From a bacterium (lineage in GTDB: Bacteria; RBG-13-66-14), in the NCBI GenBank assembly GCA_021107695.1, contig JAIOSI010000230.1:1-7801 (forward strand): 7,801 bases of DNA, read 5' to 3'. Shown piece after piece: positions 1-4,792 of the stretch. A model generated the notes under the pieces. The model saw nothing but the letters and a program-made list of their open reading frames with translations. It ran no database searches and was not told the origin of the DNA. Position numbers and translations under genes: made by a program. How positions within the stretch are numbered: position 1 is the stretch's first letter; the number at the start of each line of letters is the position of its first letter.

Positions 1-740
1 CGGTCATCGAAAACCAGCTGGAGAAGACCGACCACGACCACCTCGGCAAGCTGATCACCTACCTGGCAAATATCGACGAAGCCCGCATCGCCATCTGGAT
101 TACGCCGTGGCCACGGGCGGAGCATATCACTGCCATCAACTGGCTTAACGAGGCGACCGACGGGGACTTCTATCTGGTGAAGCTGGAGGCGGTGCGCATC
201 GGCGATTCCCCGCCAGCACCGATCATGACCCTGGTCGTTGAACCGAGTGAAGAGGTGCGGTCGGTCAGGGAAGTAGTTAAAAAAGAGAAGAATGAGAAAC
301 ATGAACTAAGGTACAGATTTTGGACAATGCTAAAAGAACGAGCCGAGAAAAAGGTAACTCTACATGCAAATATAACACCTAAAATCAGCAACAACTACGA
401 GTTATGCGCTGGTGCCGGAATAACTGGAGTATCAATCTGCTACGAGCTTTACTCCGATGCTACCAGCGTCGAGCTAAAACTACACCGCTCCGACAGAGAA
501 GAAAACTCAAGAATGCTGAAAAAGCTGCTCTCTTTCAAAGATGAAATTGAGCATGCCTTCGGTGCCTCGCTTAGCTGGAATGAAATGGAGTTTTTCATTC
601 GCTGCTCGGTAACAACTGAGAAGCTCACCCTCGGTGGATGGCAAGACGAAGAGAAGTGGGAAGAGATCATTGATGCAACAGTGGATATGATGATTCGTTT
701 TCACACTGCCCTGCAGCCGTACATCGACCAGCTCGACTAG
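1..740 (+). CDS. DUF4268 domain protein, PD-(D/E)XK nuclease-like (5' partial)
   Basis: The reading frame is open from the window edge (first full codon at 3) to a TAG at 738-740, giving 245 residues and lacking the true N-terminus. The visible start, VIENQLEKTDHDHLGKLITY, is the hallmark block of DUF4268 proteins, whose N-terminal half resembles PD-(D/E)XK nucleases. A Trp/Pro-rich stretch (IAIWITPWPRAEH), then AINWLNEATDGDFYLVKLEAVRIGDSP, continue the family pattern. The C-terminal ~150 residues form a charged alpha/beta region (WTMLKERAEK, RCSVTTEKL) expected for the DUF4268 module. Family members are usually uncharacterised and sometimes sit near restriction or defence genes; nothing here confirms such a role. 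Base composition changes inside the gene near 270: hand counts give 58-63% GC for rows 1-120 and 38-42% for rows 301-420. A GTG at 177 is internal, not the start. Family call is fairly firm; function is unknown. Confidence 0.8.
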   Translation, partial: VIENQLEKTDHDHLGKLITYLANIDEARIAIWITPWPRAEHITAINWLNEATDGDFYLVKLEAVRIGDSPPAPIMTLVVEPSEEVRSVREVVKKEKNEKHELRYRFWTMLKERAEKKVTLHANITPKISNNYELCAGAGITGVSICYELYSDATSVELKLHRSDREENSRMLKKLLSFKDEIEHAFGASLSWNEMEFFIRCSVTTEKLTLGGWQDEEKWEEIIDATVDMMIRFHTALQPYIDQLD

Positions 741-762
741 CCACTAGTCCACCCCAACATCG

Positions 763-804
763 TACCCCCTCTCCCCTTTGAGGAGAGGGCTGGGGTGAGG
801 GGCA
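763..804. repeat. C-rich/G-rich hairpin repeat (family c)
   Basis: Arms CCCTCTCC (767-774) and GGAGAGGG (782-789) enclose a 7-nt loop, followed by CTGGGGTGAGGGG. Related copies occur near 1649, 2255 (inverted), 5551, 7393 and 7697. It is intergenic and non-coding. It lies just 3' of the DUF4268 gene. Confidence 0.7.
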
Positions 805-812
805 AAAACACT

Positions 813-837
813 GGGCGAAGACAAGCTTCGCCCCTAC
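813..837 (-). repeat. GTAGGGGC-type hairpin (family b), inverted copy
   Basis: Arms GGGCGAAG (813-820) and CTTCGCCC (826-833) with loop ACAAG, followed by CTAC. Read on the minus strand, its 25 bases are identical to 1606-1630 on the plus strand, so the two copies form a perfect inverted repeat around the outer-membrane protein gene. Confidence 0.75.
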
Positions 838-876
838 AAAGCGATATTGTCTCCCCCCTCTAACATAGGAGCAAAG

Positions 877-1515
877 ATGAAAAAGCTCGCCCTCGTTCTG
901 CTCTTGGTGCTGGTCGTCTCTGTCAGCGCCGACTTCTCCGGACGTGGTGGCTACGGTCGCTTCGGCTTCCGCGCCGCCTATCCGCTCCAGCTTTCCGATC
1001 CCTTCGACGGCGACCCCTACGGTAGCAGCTGGGAAGAAGGCGAGTATAACGGCGTCATCTACGCCGCGCTGGAAGGCGGTATCGGTTTCGACGACTTCTG
1101 GGAGATGACCCTCGCCCTCAACGTGGACTTTGCCAAGAACAACGGTCCGGAGGGAACACCCAACCTCGACGTCGGCACAGGATCCGTCGCCCTCGGCACG
1201 AACTTTTACATTTTGAAAGGAGACATCCGCCCCTACGTCCACCTCGACCTCGGTCTCTCCTTCCACTACGCCGATGATGATGCCGGAGTACCGGGCTACA
1301 CCAGCTCCCTCGCCTTTGGTATGTGCGGCGGAGTCGGCGGGCAGTTCGTCCTCGGCGACATCTTCTATCTGGAGCCCTTCGTCCACTTCCGCTGGCACAC
1401 CGCCCCAACCTACGAGTACAAGGTTGACCAACAGGGCTATACCCCACAGGAGCGCGACTTCATCGCCCCCCCCATGACCCTGGCAATGGGTCTCGGCTTC
1501 GGCTTCCTGTTCTAG
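877..1515 (+). CDS. Outer-membrane beta-barrel-like protein
   Basis: Encodes 212 residues. I chose ATG 877 rather than the in-frame TTG at 847 because AGGAG (867-871) lies 5 nt upstream and the protein then begins with a clean signal peptide, MKKLALVLLLVLVVSVSA, with likely signal peptidase I cleavage after residue 18. The mature part alternates short amphipathic strands rich in Gly and aromatics (e.g. GRFGFRAAYPL, GVIYAALEGGIGF, MTLALNVDF, YVHLDLGLSFHY, LEPFVHFRWH). It ends in MTLAMGLGFGFLF, a terminal strand closing on Phe as expected for BAM-inserted barrels. About eight strands would fit the length, as in small OmpA/OmpW-like barrels, but I recognise no specific family. It has no operon partner: the upstream gene is followed by repeats and the downstream gene is convergent. 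Function is unknown; the location is inferred with good confidence. Confidence 0.8.
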   Translation: MKKLALVLLLVLVVSVSADFSGRGGYGRFGFRAAYPLQLSDPFDGDPYGSSWEEGEYNGVIYAALEGGIGFDDFWEMTLALNVDFAKNNGPEGTPNLDVGTGSVALGTNFYILKGDIRPYVHLDLGLSFHYADDDAGVPGYTSSLAFGMCGGVGGQFVLGDIFYLEPFVHFRWHTAPTYEYKVDQQGYTPQERDFIAPPMTLAMGLGFGFLF

Positions 1516-1560
1516 CAACGCGGTGCGTTGCACCACGAGACCGGGCTGCGCCCGGAAAAC
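1513..1560 (+). repeat. Tandem double-hairpin repeat (family a), copy A
   Basis: The first stem GCAACGC (1515-1521)/GCGTTGC (1525-1531) begins with the last base of the TAG stop codon of the barrel gene. After exactly 9 nt comes the second stem CCGGGC (1541-1546)/GCCCGG (1550-1555) with loop TGC, then AAAACC. No T-run follows, so it is not a classical intrinsic terminator. It shares architecture with copies at 5459, 7307 and (inverted) 2321. Confidence 0.75.
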
Positions 1561-1605
1561 CCTGAGATCGCCCACTCCCGCTGGTCGCTCACAAATATGA
1601 TTTAC

Positions 1606-1634
1606 GTAGGGGCGAAGCTTGTCTTCGCCCTTTT
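1606..1634 (+). terminator. Family b hairpin plus T-run, possible terminator of the barrel gene
   Basis: Stem GGGCGAAG (1610-1617)/CTTCGCCC (1623-1630), 5-nt loop, followed by TTTT. This is the minimal shape of an intrinsic terminator, about 95 nt after the stop of the plus-strand gene. The same sequence also exists inverted at 813-837, so it may be primarily a repeat that happens to terminate. Confidence 0.4.
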
Positions 1635-1648
1635 CCACATGCTGTTCT

Positions 1649-1722
1649 CCTCCCCCCTTTGGGGGAAGGGGACTATTTATTGAAAGGCGGACACCAATCT
1701 CATAGATTAGGTCCGCCCCTAC
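1649..1722. repeat. C/G hairpin plus GGCGGAC/GTCCGCC hairpin
   Basis: First a CCCCC (1653-1657)/GGGGG (1661-1665) hairpin, then ACTATTTATTGAAA, then stem GGCGGAC (1686-1692)/GTCCGCC (1711-1717) with an inner AATCT/AGATT pair, closing with CCTAC. Positions 1649-1703 match 7696-7751 closely. Together with 1606-1630 it forms a unit bounded by GTAGGGGCG and CGCCCCTAC. It lies between convergent genes. Confidence 0.65.
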
Positions 1723-1746
1723 AATATAATACCTTGTCTTGCGCTG

Positions 1747-2181
1747 CTATAGATCTGCCAAGTCGTCCAGCCCCTCGCCGGACTTCAGCTTTTCGACCTC
1801 GGCGGCGGCACGGTCTTCTTTAGACAGCTCCGCCAGCTCCTGGTCAATCGGAGCCTCGTTACCGACGAGGTCGTCGATCCGCAGCTTCAGCAGCTCGGCG
1901 CGGTCAACCGGGGTTAGCACGGGCGGGTTGCTGTCCATCGCCTCGCCCTCGGCAAGGAGCCGCTCGGCTTCGAGGATGTTCGCTTCCTTCGAGGCGACCA
2001 GCATCCGCAGCCCGTCGAGCTTCTCCTGAGCGGCAGAGACGAGGTCGGCTCGCCCCGCCTCGGTTGCCAGGGTCAGCCGCTTCTCCCAGAGAGCAACCTG
2101 CTCTTGCAGGTTGGCAAGTTGCTTCTGGAAGAGCTTCTTGACCCGCAGTGCCTCGTAGGTGGCGTTTCTGTCCTGGGACAT
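1747..2181 (-). CDS. Short PspA-related coiled-coil protein
   Basis: Encodes 144 residues. ATG at 2181 has AAAGGA (2188-2193) 6 nt upstream. It is highly charged, Leu/Glu/Lys/Ala-rich, predicted almost wholly helical, and has no signal peptide or membrane segment. Two blocks match the PspA encoded upstream in the same cluster without gaps. W32-EKRLTLATEAGRADLV lines up with PspA W71-ADKAQAALNAGKEDLA. The last 17 residues (EVEKLKSGEGLDDLADL) share 9 identities with the PspA C-terminus (QLEQLKNGDANSDLADL). It lacks the PspA N-terminal amphipathic membrane helix and about 40 residues before the Trp. I infer a truncated PspA paralogue that could cap, modulate or co-assemble with PspA filaments. 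It is separated from pspA by 271 bases of palindromic repeats and is convergent with the barrel gene. It could instead belong to a distinct short PspA-like family that I cannot name. Confidence 0.75.
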   Translation of the reverse strand: MSQDRNATYEALRVKKLFQKQLANLQEQVALWEKRLTLATEAGRADLVSAAQEKLDGLRMLVASKEANILEAERLLAEGEAMDSNPPVLTPVDRAELLKLRIDDLVGNEAPIDQELAELSKEDRAAAEVEKLKSGEGLDDLADL

Positions 2182-2207
2182 AATCTGTCCTTTGCGTTAT
2201 CTCGGAT

Positions 2208-2236
2208 TTGTAGGGGCGTATTGAATACGCCCCTAA
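2208..2236. repeat. Near-perfect palindrome, family b
   Basis: TAGGGGCGTATT (2211-2222) and its exact complement (2224-2235) are separated by a single G. It lies about 30 bases upstream of the short PspA-like gene. The inner stem GCGTATT/AATACGC differs from other family copies while remaining paired. Confidence 0.75.
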
Positions 2237-2254
2237 ATCAGCAGTCCCTCTGAC

Positions 2255-2308
2255 CAGCCCCTCACCCCAGCCCCCCATCCCGACCTTCCCCCCAGAGGAG
2301 GGAAGGAG
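2255..2308 (-). repeat. C-rich hairpin repeat (family c), inverted copy
   Basis: A C-rich tract (CAGCCCCTCACCCCAGCCC) leads into arms CCTTCCC (2284-2290) and GGGAAGG (2300-2306). Read on the minus strand this resembles the CCCTTTG...GGGCTGGGGTGAGGGG layout at 763-804. Confidence 0.6.
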
Positions 2309-2320
2309 AAGAGGAAGGTT

Positions 2321-2377
2321 TTCTGGGCGAAGCCCAGTCCTGTGGTGCAGCGCACCGCGCTGGCAGCATGATGCTGC
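2321..2377 (-). repeat. Tandem hairpin repeat (family a), copy D with a third hairpin
   Basis: Read on the minus strand: a small hairpin TGCTGC/GCAGCA (arms 2371-2377 and 2363-2369), then stem 1 (2357-2362/2348-2353), then the constant 9-nt spacer (2338-2346), then stem 2 CTGGGC-TTC-GCCCAG (2323-2337) and AAAACC. It is downstream of pspA in the same orientation, as copies A, B and C are to their genes, but about 75 bases after the stop. The terminal pair of stem 1 is mismatched. Confidence 0.7.
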
Positions 2378-2408
2378 ACTCAAATGAAGCGACCAGCGGG
2401 AGCGTATC

Positions 2409-2448
2409 CGCGGGAATAGGCGTCGTTCTGCCTACCTGGATTCCCGCG
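2409..2448. repeat. Long imperfect palindrome after pspA
   Basis: Outer arms CGCGGGAAT (2409-2417) and ATTCCCGCG (2440-2448), inner arms AGGC (2418-2421) and GCCT (2430-2433), with a one-sided bulge CCTGG. It ends five bases from the pspA stop codon. GGATTCCCGC/GCGGGAAT palindromes are widespread in bacterial intergenic DNA, but no other copy is in this window. It has no T-run, so terminator activity is uncertain. Confidence 0.6.
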
Positions 2449-2452
2449 AGGC

Positions 2453-3136
2453 TTAAAGGTCTGCGAGGTCGCTGTTGGCATCGCCGTTCTTTAGTTGCTC
2501 AAGCTGCGTGCCTACATCGGAGCTTTCCAGCTGGGCGAACTCGTCTTCCAGGGTGTCCGACTCGAACTCCGCCATATCCATGGCGGCTTCGCCTTCGGCC
2601 TCGGCCTGGTCAACCTTGTCTTCGAGGCGATCGAAGGTAGAGAAGGCTCCGGAGTCGCCGATTCCGGCTATTGTCTCGTGGATGTTCTTCTGTGCCTCGG
2701 CGCGACGGTGGCGGGCGACGAGGAGCTGCTTGCGGCTCTTGCACTCGTCGATCTTCCGCTGAAGCTGGCGCAGCGACTGCTTGAGGGCATCGGTCGCCTG
2801 TTTCTGTTTCTCCCACATCGCCTTGTAACCACGGGCGTTCTCGGCATGGTTGCTCTTACGGACGAGCGCCTCTTTGGCGAGGTCTTCTTTGCCAGCGTTC
2901 AGGGCAGCCTGAGCCTTGTCTGCCCAGCTGAAGGCTTCTTTCTTCGCCTTCTCGTACTGATTGTTCAGCTTCTTCTCGTCGGCGACGGCGACGGTTACCT
3001 GTTCCTTCGCCTTGGCGTAATGCTCTTCCATTTCGTACACCATCTGGTTGAGCATCTTTTCGGGGTCTTCGGCCTTGTCCAGCATTGCGTTGATGTTGGA
3101 CTTCAGGATGTCGCCCAGTCGTTTGAAAATACCCAT
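2453..3136 (-). CDS. pspA: PspA/IM30 (Vipp1) family envelope-stress protein
   Basis: Encodes 227 residues, the usual PspA length. ATG at 3136 is preceded by GGAGG (3143-3147) at 6 nt. The N-terminus MGIFKRLGDILKSNINAMLD followed by KAEDPEKMLNQMVYEMEEH is the classic PspA signature: an amphipathic helix (about 1-24) that binds stressed membrane, then the first arm of a long helical hairpin. W71 to L91 (AGKEDLAKEAL) is the conserved turn region, and helices run to about 200 before an acidic tail ending SDLADL. By family knowledge it is a cytoplasmic, membrane-peripheral ESCRT-III-like protein that polymerises on damaged inner membrane to limit proton leakage. It is translated 26 bases downstream of the YbjN/CesT-like gene and probably shares its promoter. 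No PspF, PspB or PspC is visible, so control differs from the enterobacterial system. Confidence 0.95.
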   Translation of the reverse strand: MGIFKRLGDILKSNINAMLDKAEDPEKMLNQMVYEMEEHYAKAKEQVTVAVADEKKLNNQYEKAKKEAFSWADKAQAALNAGKEDLAKEALVRKSNHAENARGYKAMWEKQKQATDALKQSLRQLQRKIDECKSRKQLLVARHRRAEAQKNIHETIAGIGDSGAFSTFDRLEDKVDQAEAEGEAAMDMAEFESDTLEDEFAQLESSDVGTQLEQLKNGDANSDLADL

Positions 3137-3162
3137 GGTCTTCCTCCGTTATTTGGAAAATG

Positions 3163-3534
3163 TTACTTTTTGACTTTGTTGTAGATGAGCTGTGCGCCTT
3201 CTTCGAGGGCGAGAACGCTGGCGTGGAGCTCCTCGGCACTAAGACCCTCAAGCTCGACGGTGTCAACGAGGACGAGGTCTTCGCCGTCGATTGCCACGGC
3301 ACCGTGAGCAAGCTCCATGTTGCTGGTAAGCAGCATCTTGTAGAAGGGAGCGTCGGCATCGGCGGGGAGCTTCGCCAGCTTTAGCCGGAAGATCATCAGG
3401 TTCTCGACCATGGTGATGACGACGAGGGTGGAGTCGTCGTGGTCGGCGTTGATGACCCAGATGCCCTCGGCGGGGGTGGAGAAGTCGTAGTTCAGATCGA
3501 GGAAGAACCCTTCCAGTTTTTCTTTCGTCAGCAT
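3163..3534 (-). CDS. YbjN / CesT-like small chaperone-fold protein
   Basis: Encodes 123 residues. ATG at 3534 has AGAGG (3539-3543) upstream. The layout is helix (MLTKEKLEGFFLDL), strands (EGIWVIN; STLVVITMVENLMIFRLKLAKLP), helix (PFYKMLLTSNMEL), strands (GAVAIDGEDLVLVDTVEL), and a final helix (SAEELHASVLALEEGAQLI). This is the alpha-beta-beta-beta-alpha pattern of YbjN and type III secretion chaperones (CesT/Tir). It has no signal peptide, so it is cytoplasmic. It is the first gene of the minus-strand cluster, 26 bases before pspA, implying co-transcription. By analogy with chaperones of this fold it may dimerise and bind a partner, possibly PspA, but that is inference. The fold assignment is from pattern only; the exact family could be YbjN, CesT or another relative. 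Confidence 0.7.
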   Translation of the reverse strand: MLTKEKLEGFFLDLNYDFSTPAEGIWVINADHDDSTLVVITMVENLMIFRLKLAKLPADADAPFYKMLLTSNMELAHGAVAIDGEDLVLVDTVELEGLSAEELHASVLALEEGAQLIYNKVKK

Positions 3535-3587
3535 AGTTCCTCTGCTTGTTTGGGGTGATAATGAATGTTAACAGCACAGATTGCCTT

Positions 3588-3616
3588 AGTGTAGCAGAGC
3601 GGTCAAGGGCTGGCAA
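3588..3616 (-). promoter_or_regulatory. Sigma70-like promoter for the YbjN-pspA cluster
   Basis: On the minus strand TTGCCA (3616-3611) and TACACT (3593-3588) are separated by exactly 17 bases. They match the -35 at 5 of 6 positions and the -10 at 4 of 6. Initiation would be near 3581, giving a leader of about 47 nt to ATG 3534. A weaker overlapping option starts from TTGACC. Confidence 0.45.
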
Positions 3617-3640
3617 GGATTTTTCTTAGGGCTTGGGCTA

Positions 3641-3658
3641 CTGACCAATCCCTGACCA
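3641..3658 (-). promoter_or_regulatory. Direct repeat TGGTCAG x2, possible activator site
   Basis: On the minus strand TGGTCAG occurs at 3658-3652 and again at 3647-3641, an 11-bp period (about one helical turn). The pair would lie about 60-77 bases upstream of the inferred start of transcription, a usual place for an activator. A third TGACC on the plus strand is at 3670. Only sequence pattern supports this. Confidence 0.25.
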
Positions 3659-3717
3659 CCAAGAGCGGATGACCGTGGCGATGAACGCGAAATGTCTGTT
3701 ATTTCAGCTGCGTAGGT

Positions 3718-3742
3718 GTGATGCAACGCACTGCGTTGCTAG
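3718..3742 (-). repeat. Solo first hairpin of family a (copy E)
   Basis: Minus-strand reading CTAGCAACGC...GCGTTGCATCAC, arms 3723-3729/3733-3739, loop of 3. It matches the first hairpin and start of the spacer of copies A and C, including the leading TAG, but no clear second hairpin follows and no gene ends here. Confidence 0.6.
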
Positions 3743-3790
3743 ACCCTTGACAGTGTCGCTGTGGTTGATTAGATTAGTGGCGTGTTGCTG

Positions 3791-3811
3791 GAGCGTATTG
3801 CAATACGTCCC
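3791..3811. repeat. Palindrome CGTATTGCAATACG, degenerate family b copy
   Basis: A perfect 14-bp palindrome (3794-3807) flanked by GGAG and TCCCT, decayed forms of the family b frame. Its inner stem matches the one at 2208-2236. Confidence 0.55.
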
Positions 3812-3891
3812 TGCGTCGCCATCCAACATTCTTACGTAGGGGTGCGGCGTGTCATGTCCTCGTCATATTCAACAAAGGGCAACTATCAACC

Positions 3892-4656
3892 ATGAACATC
3901 CAACTCCGCTACTACTCCGGCGCGGGGAATACGGAGGTTCTCTCCAGCGAGATTGAGGGGGAGTTCACCCGCCGGGGATATAGTGTCTGTTTCGAGCGGA
4001 TTACCAAGCAGAGCAATGCCCAGCCACCGACGGGCTTCGACCTCCTCGGCGTCGGCTTTCCGGTCTATCACTTCCGCCCACCCCGCCTGGTGGTGGAGCT
4101 GCTGAACTCCCTCGACGGCGGTGGTCGGAGCATCTTCTTCTTCCTGACCAAGGGGATGGCTTCGGGCGATTCCCTGCGCCAGGTAATGACGCTGGCAAAG
4201 GAACGCGGCTTCAGAACCGTCGCTGCGGCAGAGTTCTATTATCCCGGAACCGACGCTCTGCTGCTGTTCTGTAAAAAGGGTTCGACGCTGGAGCATCTCT
4301 TAAAATCAGTCCACAGTCGGAAGCTCCAACGGCAGGTGAATCGGCTGGTAGAGCAGGCTATTCACGGTGCCGTCATCTCACCGCCAGCGCAGAAGTATTA
4401 CCATCCCCTCGTCGCTCCCTTTAACGACAACCCGTACCAATATCTCGTTGAGGAGTTCACCGTCCTCCGCGACCGCTGCATCAAATGCGGGCTTTGCGTT
4501 AAGGGCTGCCCCCGTGATAACATCCGCTGGTCTTCAGGCGAAATAGCGATTGGGTTGGAGTGCGACCTCTGCCTACGCTGCCTGCATCACTGCCCGACCG
4601 AGGCAATCCAGCTCGGAGAAAGAACACTGAACACGGTGCGGTACAAGCCTGTTTGA
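3892..4656 (+). CDS. EFR1-type flavodoxin / 2x[4Fe-4S] ferredoxin fusion
   Basis: Encodes 254 residues. ATG 3892 places the flavodoxin phosphate-binding loop YYSGAGNTE at residues 7-15, as expected for the family (usually SGTGNT). The flavodoxin-like domain spans about 1-150, including GVGFPVYHFRPP and SIFFFLTKGM. The C-terminus carries two complete CxxCxxCxxxCP clusters: C196, C199, C202, C206 and C224, C227, C230, C234. The length of about 255 and this architecture match EFR1-family proteins, cytoplasmic electron carriers combining FMN with two [4Fe-4S] centres, common in anaerobes. The physiological partner is unknown. The ribosome site is weak (AAAGGG at 3874-3879, 12 nt away). It is divergent from the psp-like cluster and 136 nt upstream of hypB, with hairpins between, so co-transcription is possible but not shown. 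Confidence 0.88.
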   Translation: MNIQLRYYSGAGNTEVLSSEIEGEFTRRGYSVCFERITKQSNAQPPTGFDLLGVGFPVYHFRPPRLVVELLNSLDGGGRSIFFFLTKGMASGDSLRQVMTLAKERGFRTVAAAEFYYPGTDALLLFCKKGSTLEHLLKSVHSRKLQRQVNRLVEQAIHGAVISPPAQKYYHPLVAPFNDNPYQYLVEEFTVLRDRCIKCGLCVKGCPRDNIRWSSGEIAIGLECDLCLRCLHHCPTEAIQLGERTLNTVRYKPV

Positions 4657-4671
4657 TCCCATAAAATCGCC

Positions 4672-4744
4672 GTAGGGGCGAATCTTGTATTCGCCCATCA
4701 AAGCCATCTGGAGAGAAAGGGCGGACACACAGGTCCGCCCCTAC
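4672..4744. repeat. Paired family b hairpins with inverted ends (unit U2)
   Basis: Starts GTAGGGGCG (4672-4680) and ends CGCCCCTAC (4736-4744). It contains hairpin GGGCGAAT (4676-4683)/ATTCGCCC (4689-4696), loop CTTGT, and hairpin GGGCGGAC (4719-4726)/GTCCGCCC (4733-4740). The first differs from the copy at 1606 by a swapped base pair (G-C to T-A) with the same loop. It occupies most of the gap before hypB. Confidence 0.7.
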
Positions 4745-4792
4745 AAAGCTAATTCAACATTACACCAAAACGGAACCGGTCACGGAGAACTG

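Larger units (their letters stand above)
3535..3891. other. Divergent intergenic region (357 nt) with repeats and promoter
   Basis: No coding frame is convincing here. Left to right it holds the leader and promoter of the minus-strand cluster (3535-3616), the TGGTCAG direct repeat (3641-3658), a lone copy of the first family a hairpin in inverted orientation (3718-3742), a family b palindrome CGTATTG-CAATACG (3794-3807), and a truncated family b end GTAGGGG near 3836. No clear promoter for the plus-strand gene was found. Confidence 0.6.

Noticed and set aside
847..876. TTG start for the barrel protein
   Set aside because: It would place ten residues ahead of a perfect signal peptide; AGGAG correctly spaced before ATG 877 favours the later start.
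1513..1560. Classical intrinsic terminator at family a repeats
   Set aside because: None of the full double-hairpin copies is followed by a T-run, so rho-independent termination is not supported even though they follow genes.
667..1638. Long minus-strand open frame (323 codons) antisense to the outer-membrane protein gene
   Set aside because: It lies opposite a gene with a signal peptide, ribosome site and barrel pattern. Its product is low-complexity with no domain, and it runs into repeat DNA at both ends.
1725..1730. TATAAT box
   Set aside because: No -35 hexamer lies at the right distance, and it would drive transcription into the 3' end of a convergent gene.
2495..3184. Plus-strand open frame (229 codons) opposite pspA
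   Set aside because: The minus-strand frame encodes an unmistakable PspA; the antisense Leu/Val-rich product merely mirrors the Glu/Lys/Gln codons.
3535..3640. Sigma54 promoter expected for psp operons
   Set aside because: No GG-N10-GC element of the TGGCAC-N5-TTGC type was found; a sigma70-like pair fits better.
4685..4792. Upstream extension of hypB to an earlier start
   Set aside because: The added residues are translated from the paired hairpin repeat, and ATG 4793 has a good ribosome site and the normal HypB beginning.
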